From Azadirachta indica (taxonomy: Eukaryota > Streptophyta > Magnoliopsida > Sapindales > Meliaceae): 64,000 nt of DNA. Of this stretch, positions 47,265-57,959 are shown one piece after another; position 1 is the stretch's first letter, and each line of letters begins with the position of its first letter. Made by a program: the position numbers and the translations under genes. The notes beneath the pieces were generated by a model. The model had not been told where the DNA came from. It searched no databases and was given only the letters and a program-made list of their open reading frames with translations. The DNA lies in contig CM040442.1 in NCBI GenBank assembly GCA_022749755.1, positions 6,050,457 to 6,114,456 of the forward strand, read 5' to 3'.

Positions 47265-49250
47265 CTACATTCGAAGCAGGCGTTTCTTGCCCCCAAGCTT
47301 TACGGAGTTGACATAGTCTGTGAAGCCATGGGCAGATATAAAAGGGGCTATCAACCCTGGTATTATCCTCCTCATTATTTGGGAAAATCCCTCCTTATAC
47401 TCTGGTCCATGCATGCAGCAAATTATAAAGCTTCGGATTAGCTCCCAAAAACCATTTATATACATTAGAATAAGGACCGGCAGCCCCAAGAGGTTCGGGT
47501 TTGGAACTTCATTCGTTTCCTTCAATATGAATACAGTGTTAAATTAACCACATTGTTAAGTACTCGGAAGAGATCAATAAACCAATATTGAAAAAAGAAA
47601 CAGAATGGCACTTACATGCTCAGTGTAGCAGCTATCATGGTAAAGGCAGACCCCAAAGTGCTTATAATTTCCAAAAGGCAAGCATTTGTTATCCCAAGGT
47701 ATCCGGGCTACTATATCATTGCCGTAAACCAACCTGAAGTATTTTGCTGCAGGAGTATTTAAATTTAAATGATCTTTCATAAACTCACCCAAGTTTTTGT
47801 TTCCAATCCTTGGTTGTCCAAACGTGTACACACCCAGAAATCTATTCATTATATCAATTTCTTCATTCACCACCAGTATTATGGGCAACATTATCGCCAG
47901 GGCTCCCCCTTGGCTATGCCCAGTCACTACAAATTTCGCGTTCTTGTGCTCCTTTAGTAAGTTCATCAGCTCACTTTTCACTTTATAATATGCAGACTTC
48001 TCAGTCATTGCTACTGCTCTAGCAAGCTCATTATTACTATCAAAATTTGTTTCCTTCGTCAACATGAGACTTGTCTTGAAGTTCATTTTTTTTCTGTTCC
48101 CGAGGCCTAAGGCTTCTAAGAATCCCACATGCAAACATACCGAATCGGCGATCTCATACCAAGAGATGTCCAAATTGACAAGCCAATCATCAAGATCAAA
48201 AGTTTCGGTGCCCCTAAAGCTGATCAATATTAACTTTGCATCTTTAGGCTTGTCACAAAGTATGAACACTTGGGTTGACCATCTCTCCAGGTAATCTATG
48301 AAATTGTTTTTACCAATGACATAAGGCTTTCGATTAGTTAATTAAATTCGTAGAAATTCAATAATCATAATATATACTGAATATATAGGAAACTCTCTTA
48401 CCATTCCAGCCATTGTGAAAGCTCACAAAATGCATCTGCTTTCACCAAGAACGTTAGAGAAAGAGTTATCATATTTAATATTTGTTGCGGGAAGTTCATA
48501 TAATTTGGAGAAATGAAGCAATAATAACGAATGAAACACAATAGCTTGCCTGCCAGTGCTCCTCTACCATTTTTCTGACTTCTTCTTCTTTCTGATATGC
48601 TAACTCAGATGCTTTGACACAGAGATACATCAGAGGTCTTCGAAGTTTTATGCCTGTCTGCTTAGAAGAAGAATCAACAATTTCTTTCATTGAATATTGA
48701 GACTTCTGGTATGCCCGGTCAACATTTCCTACATCCCAAATGAGAGCAATTTCATCTTTAAACAACTGGAGCTAACGAGGATGTTACATATATATATATA
48801 TATATATATATATAGATAGATAGATAGATAGATAGATAGAGATAGAGAGTACAGTTCAGATAGAGAATTGAGATAAATCTGCGATGTGTTGCTAGCTATA
48901 GCTAGAGCTAGGAACGTACCAAAAAAGAGGTTGCGGGGTAAGCTAAAGAGGTTGCCAATGTGAGAGAGCAGATTGGAAATGAATTTGGCAACATATCCAA
49001 TATGTTCAAGTGGCTTAGCTAAATAAGGAAGAATAATGCATATAAAAGTATAAAATCTCTCCAAGAGGCTGCGAGGTCTAGTGACTTGCACATCTGACGT
49101 ATCCAGAAAACTGAAACGATGAGACTTACTGTATGGCTTTACCAAGTAGCCGAATAAATCCAATTTTGTTGCCTTGTCAGGTCTCAGAATCAGGTACTTT
49201 GGCTTATCAACATACTCAGCATCACCAAAGTTACTAATATTTTTAGCCAT
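47265..49250 (-). CDS. Class 3 lipase (OBL1-like) copy B, 5 exons
   Basis: Intact tandem paralogue of the broken lipase next door; predicted triacylglycerol lipase of the oil-body lipase 1 type, acting on lipid droplets or membranes. Exons, 5' to 3': 49250-48920, 48728-48550, 48435-48402, 48295-47616, 47519-47265; 492 residues, frame kept at all junctions. The second intron uses a GC donor (CTGGCAG/GCAAGC). The nucleophile is about Ser309 in VVTGHSQGGALAI; Asp375 in YGNDIVARIPW is the probable acid, and His in NYKHFGVCLYH a candidate base. Conserved FILCDKPKDAKLILISFRGT, VGFLEALGLGN and VYTFGQPRIGN are present. An N-terminal hydrophobic stretch (FYTFICIILPYL, about 67-78) may serve droplet or membrane binding, as proposed for the family. 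The start is the first ATG of the family-like N-terminus. The last exon's acceptor is placed by frame and homology. Confidence 0.88.
48787..48845. repeat. Compound (TA)n-(GATA)n microsatellite
   Basis: About 13-14 TA units run directly into about seven GATA units, inside the first intron of lipase copy B. Likely polymorphic between individuals. Confidence 0.95.
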
Positions 49251-50702
49251 ATTCTTAATTTGCTAGAAAGATCGAATAATAATATTAATACGACCAAATT
49301 CTGATTTTATCGAGAATATTTTAGCAAGGCTGGCTGCTTGTGATTCTTTGGAGCAAAGAGTGCAAGCCGTACTATTTATAGGCAAACCAAAAAATTAAGA
49401 TTTTCTTTAAATAACCTGGCCGAGCGAGCACGCATTTATTACCTGCCTTCACACCGCTAAAGTCCAAATAGACTAACACGAAGCTTTTCATTAATTGTCT
49501 CACCGACATTGTTGTCCTGGATGTCATTATTTTCTTGTGATTATTATATTTACATGTAGCATAACTTTCCGAAAAATATTAATTTCTTAAGATAAATTAA
49601 ATAAAGAAAAGAATCTCTAGTTAAATGAAAAAAACTAAAAATTAAATAATATATTAAATATCACAATTTAAATTGATTAAATTTTGAAATCACCCAACAC
49701 CCACTGATTTAAGTGAGAAATACTTTTATAATACTACTTTTAGGTAGAACATCAATTTATTTTTCGATTTTGTCACGGGGATTTATGGTATAGCGAGGTA
49801 GATATTTTCGAGTGAACAAACCTACACCTCTCCTGCTGCCATCACAGATGAAGACAATCAAATCATCTTCAGTACCGATATGGATAAATAAAATTTTGAA
49901 TCTCTTCCCACGTGTGATTCATGATGAACTAGTACCAATAAATTGAATCTTCACGCATGATTCATATGTAGACTAAAACAGTATGTATCGTTATTATAAT
50001 TTTTTTTCCGAATATCTGGCATCTTTTTCAAATATAAATTTTGTATTGAGTTATATAAATTAGTAATGATTTAGAGTAATTCAACACTTAATGGTCAGGA
50101 TACAAGTTGGAAAAGATAATTGTACTTGCAGAATTAATGAAACTATCCTCGTACCATTCATGCACTTCGATCTGTTAATTTGTGATTGGTTCGTTTAATA
50201 TTGATATAAAATGTTAATATAAATACAATTAAGTTCAGCAAGAATAAATATGGAAATTAAGATGTCATTTATATGTAGTGAATTCAACTGGCTAGGGTGA
50301 GATTAGGAATTAGTTTATGTGGCTTGAGGTCGCCTACTTTTCGTAAACTTTGTAATAGTATTTATTTACCATATGATAAATTCGGATCTTTTGGAAAGAT
50401 ATTTGTCGTGGGAGATGCGTTATGCGACCGCGTGGCACCTACAGTCTCAAAAGTAGATACCCACGTAGCAGAGAATGAGGTACACATCCAAGGCACGTGA
50501 GAGATAAGTGAGTTGCAAGGATGGCCACTTTAGAAATGTACTTGAACTACCACAACGCAGCTTATGTCTTGATCTACAAGTTTCAAACAAACTATGCAAC
50601 TTAATCCCATCAAGTGACAGCAGCCTGATGGGCAAGTTCTAGAGCACTTGGTTTACAGCCATAGGTCTCATTGCCAAAAAGGCTCTAATCATGACTTAAC
50701 AT
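49251..50702. other. Upstream DNA of lipase B and flank of the retroelement
   Basis: The first 150 bases are the leader/promoter of lipase B (TATTTATA near 49371). The rest is AT-rich without a recognised exon; the right end borders the retrotransposon, whose exact left limit is uncertain. Confidence 0.45.
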
Positions 50703-51292
50703 TGTCAAAGGGAAAGCATAGGAATCATCACAAGATCATATGATAGCAAGGCTACCTAAGCCTCCGTCTAATAACATCTAATGAATAAACAATGTCTAAG
50801 ATGAAGGACAACGGAGGTTTTCTATCTTTGACACGAAATAAGTGCATAAGGATAAAAGTTCAACTAATAATGCAGTTAGTAAAGGAAATTTTTGGAGGGA
50901 AACCCGTCTTTTTCACACCTATATAAACCCTGAGCTTCTTCAAGTAAAGGGTTCGATGTTTTTTTTCATATTCCATCTCTTGCTTTCACATACATCTTCA
51001 CTTGTATCACTTGTATATACTTCTTTGTATACATTTGCCTAACTTAGGCTTTGGAGGATGATACCACCCAGAACACCATCGGTGCCTACTAACCTTTTTC
51101 TATCTTGTAATCTGATATCGAGGTTAAACCCTGAAGTTGCTTGAGGTTCTTGTATCATCAAATTAAATTACCTACCGAGGTGACACCTCCATCTTGTTAT
51201 AGATGTGCCTTCCTACGAATACAAATAGTGTTTGTTGACTACTCATCCTACGTGACACACATGTGGCAAGGAACTGAATTTGAGCATCAACA
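50703..51292 (+). repeat. 5' LTR of the Tat element
   Basis: The right end (ATCAACA) is clear from alignment with the 3' LTR and the adjacent primer-binding-like sequence. Shared blocks are CACACCTATATAAA (TATA region), ACCTTTTTCTATCTTGTA, GAAGTTGCTTGAGG and TTGTATCATCAAATTAAATT. The left end at TGTCAAA is tentative; the first 150 bases match the 3' copy poorly. Confidence 0.7.
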
Positions 51293-51312
51293 TTTAGCGC
51301 CGTTTGTAGGAA
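51293..51312 (+). other. Primer-binding-site-like sequence
   Basis: Directly after the LTR, TTTAGCGCCGTTTGTAGG resembles the GGCGCCGT-type tRNA primer sites found after the 5' LTR of many plant gypsy elements, with one or two changes. Confidence 0.5.
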
Positions 51313-52229
51313 ATACAATGAAGAGCTGTTATTCAGGATGAGACACTGATGCAGAGGTAAGAGTGATGGTATAGAAAAAATCGACTCGCTCTCTAGTAAG
51401 CAATAGGACCACTGTTACATTGCAAGGGACAAAAGAGGAATTTAACCAGGAGTAGAATGTGGCTTTTTGCCCTATGATGCAAAATTCAAAAAAGGAAGAT
51501 TTGGAGAATCAGGTCCAAATGTTATTACAGTAAAACTAAGCATTACTACAAAAGGTTAGAGATTTACAGGCTCAAGTGGAGAAAGATGAAGAGGAAGGGA
51601 AGTGGATGAATGCCATAATGGCGAATGCAAAATAGGCGTTTGTCAGGGATAGTAGAACTCGTGAGAAAGAGAAATGCAAAGTCTAGTAGAGCCGGTACAA
51701 TTTCGTCATTGTTGTCGTAAGTAGAATCGGTATGGAATGACAGCGGAATAGGGAAAGCCCACTTGAGAGCGAGGGAACATGAATATTATAGCGTAACTCT
51801 GCATTACAAAGGATACGGCTAGGAAAATCTACCGTTGTAAGGGGCCAGGCCTCGAGGGCGACAGCAAGAAAGCGAGGTATATATAGCATACATGCTAGTT
51901 CTTGGATTAGGATGTGGGATGAACATATGGTTGTTGGGGACGTAGATGGCCTTTATGAAAACCTTCATGCGACTAAACAGCATATAGTAAGGTATGTCGA
52001 CAACCCCGTTTTCGGCATGTGGAACTGCATAAGGCAATTAGAGGAGATGATAGTGAGTTTATAGGGAACAGCTCAAGAGTCATATCGGTGAAAGACCCTC
52101 TAGTACAACTTGATTCTTCATTCATGGCAGGTATCTAATAAGATCAATCGCCTTGAAATTTACTATTCTACAACTACAGGTATATATTAAATACATGGAT
52201 TCGTTAGCATACATGCGCTTATACTAAGA

Positions 52230-52700
52230 GCTAATGGAGGTTCAAGAAGTCACGAACGAAATCATGTGCAAGTTTTTTCCTTTGACCTTCACGGAGCCCG
52301 TGAGGAGATGGTATGAGAAAATGAATTTCGGAAGCATTAATTTATTCTCCCATCTTTGTACTAAGTTCATAAACAACTTCCACAATGTTAAGGAATAGGA
52401 GAGGGATCCTGATACTCTTTTTAACATAAAGTAAGGAAAGAAAGAGTATTGGTAAGGCATTAATACGACATTTCTACCATGTTGTATTTCAATTGATGGT
52501 GTACAATGATGCTAATACCTTAAAGAAATTGGTGCGTGACACCGGAATGGGGCGTCTATGGTGGTTATTCAAAGACTTTTTCTTCAAAACATATATTGAG
52601 ATGTATAAATAGGCATTAAATTTCATTAAAACTGATACTCATGAAGCAGAAAGGTTGATAACAAAACATGTCAAAAGTGAGCTAAGAAGGGAAGGAAAGC
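52230..52700 (+). pseudogene. gag remnant
   Basis: In one frame the stretch gives FPLTFTEPVRRWYEKM and, further on, HLCTKFINNFHNV, the pattern of the retrotransposon gag domain (FPLTL...A..WF...L). Stops follow soon after. Capsid-forming function is lost. The region before it, from 51313, is a leader without clear coding signal. Confidence 0.6.
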
Positions 52701-53459
52701 TTTTCTAAATGCCAAGACGATAGTGACGAGCGAAGGACCCTAGGGGTCAACCTTGGAAGAGCATTGATACCAACGTTGTAACCCTAGCCTCAATAACTCC
52801 CCACAATAACCTCCCGCCACAACATCAATTCTATGCCCCAAGATATCTGAGGCAACAAGCTATAATGCAAATCCCCAAAGGGCTGCCACAAGGGAAAAAG
52901 TCAAGGAAAAAGAACTGTGGCGGGACGATCCACGAAATTTTTTAGAAGCTATTATCAAAATATAGGTCTTATACAAAATTGAATATCTTATGGGAGTAGA
53001 TTTTTATAGCAATAGGGGCTGTTAACTAAGTCGTGACCTTTGAACGATATTATGTCTCAAAATAATAAGATGAAATTGTATGACTTTTATTAGAATTGGG
53101 GGCATAATACTTTTGAATGCTTTGAGCTAAAAGAATAGATAGTAGTTTTGGTCTGCAATGACTACTTGGACAAGTATTTGGCGATAATGAGGGGGAAACT
53201 AGCATGGTAAGAGAAATATAGATGCTGAGGGAGAGTTCTCTGATGAGCGAAGATAATTAATACCTCACGTTAACATTATCGCAAGGGGCTTTACCTTGGT
53301 GGAAAGTTCGAATAGATTACGATTAAGGTAACATTCTAGAAGATGAATGCATGACCATAGGCTCGGGCACGAGAGAACAAAAAGGGGCTTGAATATTCAT
53401 AATTTTGGTCATGTTCATGGACGAGGATACGAGGGGAGTTATCTGACCTTATGATAATG

Positions 53460-53760
53460 CATTGGTAGTAAGTTTGGATGCGTTAGGAAGACACATCCCA
53501 GATGATGGTGGACACAGCGAGTTTAGTGGATATTCTTTTCAAACATGCTCTAGACAAATTTAATGTTAAGGGCATCACACTATAGAAGCACTGATGCCTT
53601 TTGTTGGTTTTTCTAGGAGAAATGTATGGCTAGTAGGAATGATCTCATAATCAATTAAGGTAGGAGAAGGGGTGAACTTGATGACTGTGATGGTAAAATT
53701 TATGGTAGTTGACCAATCTACCCTCTATAATGTTATTATGGCCATCCTTTTATAGTAATG
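53460..53760 (+). pseudogene. Retroviral-type protease remnant
   Basis: The frame near 53590-53740 gives LMPFVGFSRRNVW then VKFMVVDQSTLYNVIMAIL, matching the C-terminal half of the aspartic protease domain of plant gypsy polyproteins (PL.GF...F.VVD..S.YN.I.GR). Stops and shifts lie on both sides. Confidence 0.5.
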
Positions 53761-54169
53761 ACGAAGGCGTATGTATCCCTTAACCACATAAAGATAAAGA
53801 TATCGACAAAAGATGTTGCTGTCACTGTTCATAGGGATCAACACGTAGCAAGGAGTTGTTACGTGACTACTTACTAAGAAGCTCTATAAAAGGTAGACTC
53901 GTTGCGAAGTACGGGTTACAAGCAAATAGAAATAGCCTGAAGGAGAAACCAAACTTTAGAGATAAACCTATGGTTGCCAAAGGTAAGAAGGTGGGGCGAT
54001 GCTGCTGTAGAGGTTACCCATTTACCCATCTTCGATGAGGACCCTACTAAGGTTATTAAGATAAATGTTGCAATGAAGAAGTCACTTCGTTGAGAGAGGG
54101 GGCCTTTCTTCGAAGAATATACCGACATATTTGCATGAACACATGCCGATATGTTGAGGATCAATCCAA

Positions 54170-54960
54170 GCTTGACATCTCACATCGAACTGCACTTCAA
54201 GCTGATCATACAGCCTCGGCTTTGGTTTAATTAACAGCATTATAGCACCATGAGAGAAGAAGTGGAAAAGCTCTTAAAGGATGACTTTATCAAAGAGGTT
54301 AATTACCCAGAATAATTGTCAAATATAGTGTTAGTGAAAAAGGCCAACAAAAAATAGAGAATTTGTGTAAACTTTACTGATTTGAATAAAGCCTGTTCAA
54401 AGGATAATTTTTCCTTGCCATGAACTAACTAGCTCGTGCATGTCACGGCAGGGCACAAACTCTTCAACTTCATGGATGCTTTTTTTTAGTACAATCAAAT
54501 CACCATGCATCCAACAGAAACGGCCTTCATTACTAACAACGGCCTCTATTGTTACAAGGTGATGCTGTTTTGGCTAAAGAATACTGCCAATACCTACCAG
54601 AGATTAGTAAACAAGTTGTTTTGAAATCAAATCGGCTACACAATAAAGGTGTACATTTATGACATGTTGACCAAGTCCAAAAAGTTGCAAATCACGAGGT
54701 TTATTTGAAAGCCACTTTTGATGTGTTGCAAGGGGTAGACATGAAACTATTCACAGTTAGGAAATTCTTGGGATTTATTGTGAACTTTCGAGGTATAAAA
54801 GCAAATCCCAATAAAGTCAAGGCCATTCTCGATATGCAACCGCCACGAAATATGAAAGAGATCCAACACCTATCAAGAAAGATTGCAGCATTAAATCATT
54901 TTATCTCTAAGATAATGGACATATGCCATCTCTTCTTCAAAGCTTTGAAACGAAAGAATT
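54170..54960 (+). pseudogene. Reverse transcriptase remnant
   Basis: Translations in changing frames show the RT fingers/palm signature RICVNFTDLNKACSKDN, then TYQRLVNK and, in the thumb/connection, KFLGFIVNFRGIKANPNKV. The catalytic box that should read Y-x-D-D is Y-I-Y-D at about 54654-54665, so the first catalytic aspartate is gone, and a part after it is deleted. Several in-frame stops. DLNKAC is the form common in Tat-lineage elements. Confidence 0.75.
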
Positions 54961-54969
54961 GTATGAAGT

Positions 54970-55420
54970 AAATAAGGGATTGTGAGGATGCTTTCATGCA
55001 ACTAAAGGAATACTTATTAGCATTGCCAATACTGTCGAAACCACTTAGTAGGGAGTAATTATTTCTCTACCTTGCCATTTCAAGCATGGTAACCAGTTCA
55101 ATGCTATTACGAGAAGAGGAAGGCATGCAAAGAATGGTATATTATACCAACTATGCATTATTGGACTCAGAGAGGTGTTACCTAACAGCAAAAAAGCTAG
55201 CTTTATCTTTGATGGTTACCTCACGATGGCTGCGGCCGTATTTCCAAGAGTACACCATTATGATACTCGCTAACTAACCACTGAGGTAGATCCTACAAAA
55301 GATAGACATGTTAGATTTACTAACTCATTGGGTAGTGGCGTTAAGCAAATTCGACATTGATTTTCAGCTATGCATGACTATTAAAGAATAAGCCGTAGTC
55401 GATTTCATAGCTAAATTCGT
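54970..55420 (+). pseudogene. RNase H (connection) remnant
   Basis: Follows the RT remnant. Readable pieces are MVTSSMLLREEEGMQ (the substrate-side 'V.SaVL..e' motif), YYTNYALLDSERCY and LALSLMVTSRWLRPYFQ, the usual order for Ty3/gypsy RNase H. The frame is open only in pieces. Confidence 0.65.
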
Positions 55421-55439
55421 CAATGACTAGAGGGGAAAG

Positions 55440-55740
55440 GGCGCCATAATAGAAATGGGAATATCAGAGCTGTGGATAGACACGGACAAGAAAGTGTTGC
55501 TGATTTGGATACTTCATGTTGATCATTTATCAAATGTTCAAGGAAGTGGCGTTGGTATGGTGCTAACTAGCTTGGAAGAGGACAAGACTCAGTATGCTTT
55601 GAGAGTCCTCTTCAAAACCTCAAATAATAAAACGAAGTATGACGCTTTAATTGTGGGGATGAGATTAGCAAAACACTTAGGGGCTAAAAAATTGAAAATC
55701 AAGAGTAATTCCCAGCTCATAGTGAATCAAGTAAATTAAA
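55440..55740 (+). pseudogene. Second, archaeal-type RNase H remnant
   Basis: Ninety-odd codons stay open. They contain GSGVGMVL, NNKTKYDALIVGMRLAK and IKSNSQLIVNQV, the pattern of the additional RNase H domain (aRNH) carried by plant Tat elements. The catalytic acid positions appear partly replaced (KYDAL for the usual EYEAL, SNSQ for SDSQ), so activity is unlikely. Confidence 0.7.
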
Positions 55741-56029
55741 ATTACCAAACTAAAAGGGAGAATATGCAAGTATACATAGAAAAGGTTAAATTGTATTTCG
55801 GCAAATTTAGAGTGGTACATATTGAACAAATATTGCGAGAACAAAACTCATTAGTAGATATATTAGTTAAGCTCATAGTAGTAGAAACCAACAGCTAGGG
55901 TCTCATCCCTATAGAATATTTAGAGGTTCCCAGTATTTCCCAAACAAATCTAAAGGAGGTGGCCGAGGTAGCATTGGAAAAGACATAGATGGATGACATT
56001 CAGCTATATCTAAATAAAGGAGACTCATC

Positions 56030-57180
56030 AGTTAACAAGTTGGAAGCTAAGAAGCTGAGGTATAAAGTGGTGCGGTACACTCTGATTGACGGAGTTTTCA
56101 CACTGTCATGAATTCTTTCTCCCCTATTTTAAGTGTTTAGAGGCTCAAGAAACAAAGTACGTGTTGAAAGAAATTCATAAAAGAAATCCTTAGCATAGAA
56201 AGCATTGCAGTAAGGATATTACTTACCCACCATGAGGAAGGACACAAAGAAATTAGCAGAGAGACGTGAGCGATGCCAAAAAACCACAAATATACCAAGA
56301 CAAACCTCGTAACAGTTGATAAATATGAATGGCCTCTGGCCTTTTGCATAGTGGAGAGTGGATTTGATCGAACCATTACTAATGGGAAATGATAGGTTAA
56401 GTACGCCATGGTGACAGTCAATTATTTTACCAAATAGGTTGAGGGGAACCATTATCCTTTATTATGAAAGCAAAGACAATAAGTTTATTTAGAAATCCAT
56501 CGTTACCGACAATGACAAGCAGTTTGATAATGCCAAATTTCAAACCTTTTGCGAAAATTTAGGAATTAATCATCGGTTTTTTCTCCCTACCACATCTAAA
56601 GGCCTATGGATAAGTTAAAATAGTCAACAAAATTATAAAGCATAGCTTAAGGGAAAGTTGAAGGGAAAAAAAAGGCGGGCAAGGGCAAAAGAATTATCGC
56701 AGGTACTAAAGGTATATAGTACAACACCATAGTCTTTTGCAGTACAAGCACCGTTTGTAATGACTTTTGGTACCGAGGCCGTTATCCTTGTAGAAATAGG
56801 ATCATCGACATTTAAGACCCAAGCCTTTGATGAAAAAGAAAATGATCTCACTAATGCAAAAAGATTGGATGTTATAGAGAAGGTCAAAGATGAGCACAAA
56901 TGCAAGCGGCGATCCACAGGTACTAAGTAGAACAATACTATAATAAGACAATGAAAGAGAGGAGGTTCCAAAATAGAGATTTTGTATTAAGATGAGTTAC
57001 ATTGAACATGCAGGAGCCTAGGGATGAATGTCTCTGTCCTAATTGGGAGGGCTGGTATAGGATGACTCAATGCACCTGCCCTGGCATATATTAACTTTAA
57101 CGGTTGGATAGGACGAAAATGAAGCATCCCAATATTACTAATAAGAGCTGTCAGAGAAACGCACAATCCCCATGAGGTAG
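56030..57180 (+). pseudogene. Integrase remnant
   Basis: Pieces in changing frames: an opening LRYKVVRYTLIDGVF (the N-terminal 'L.....L.R.' segment), a core with VTDNDKQFDNAKFQTFCENLGI near 56500 (here Asp-x-Asp-x-x-Gln-Phe of the DDE core), and PFVMTFGTEAVILVEIG near 56748. Stops interrupt it throughout. Order after the RNase H domains confirms gypsy type. Confidence 0.7.
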
Positions 57181-57383
57181 CAAAGGAAGTCATTATGCAC
57201 TCTATGACATCTTCATATAAATACCCTCCAAATTATTGGTAAAAGATACAGTCCGAGGAAAATGATAAATCTTAGTGAATTATATTATATTCATGAGATA
57301 TTAATAATATGGCATACCATTTTAACATTGCATGTATATGCTTGATTATTTCTGTTTTGCGCCATTACTAGTTTGCTAAGATT

Positions 57384-57770
57384 CTAATATGATATAGATA
57401 TATATTGGTTTAACCCATTGCAATGATGTTTCAAGTTTCCCAAAATGCCAATGTGATATCTTAGGTATATCTTAACTTAACCCATCGCAATAATGTTCCG
57501 AGTTCACCTAAACGCCAATCTAATATTTAAAGTATATCTTACTTAATTTGCAGCAACAACATTCTGAACTCGCCCAAATGTCAATATGATATCTTAGGTA
57601 TCTCTTGGTTTAACTTGTAACAACGGCATTTTGAGCTCACTCGTATACCAATATGATATTTTAGGTATATCTTGGCTTAATTTACAACAACGACTTCCGA
57701 AGCTCACTTTAACACCAATTTGATATCGTAAGTGCATCTTGGCACAATCAATTGTACACCTAAAAGGAGT
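57384..57770. repeat. 67-bp tandem repeat, about 5.7 units
   Basis: The word CCAATATGATATCTTAGGTA (with variants) starts units at about 57384, 57448, 57515, 57581, 57648 and 57715, so the period is 66-67 bases. Each unit continues with TATCTTGGTTTAA, a CAACAA/CGCAATAA part and CGAGCTCAC. It lies in the non-coding stretch between integrase and the antisense ORF of the retroelement, where Tat elements often carry tandem repeats. Confidence 0.9.
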
Positions 57771-57959
57771 TAATAGTTTACCTGCAGACCTTAGGAAGCC
57801 TGTATGTCGACATAATATTACTTGGAGTTACGCTTAACGACTTGTGTGATAATGCAGAAGCAGTACTTAAGGAAGATCTACCAAAGCCATGCCAAGACAA
57901 AAAAGAAAAATTTTTTAAATTAAATTATAGAAATTTTTGCCATCACAGCACCAATTCAC

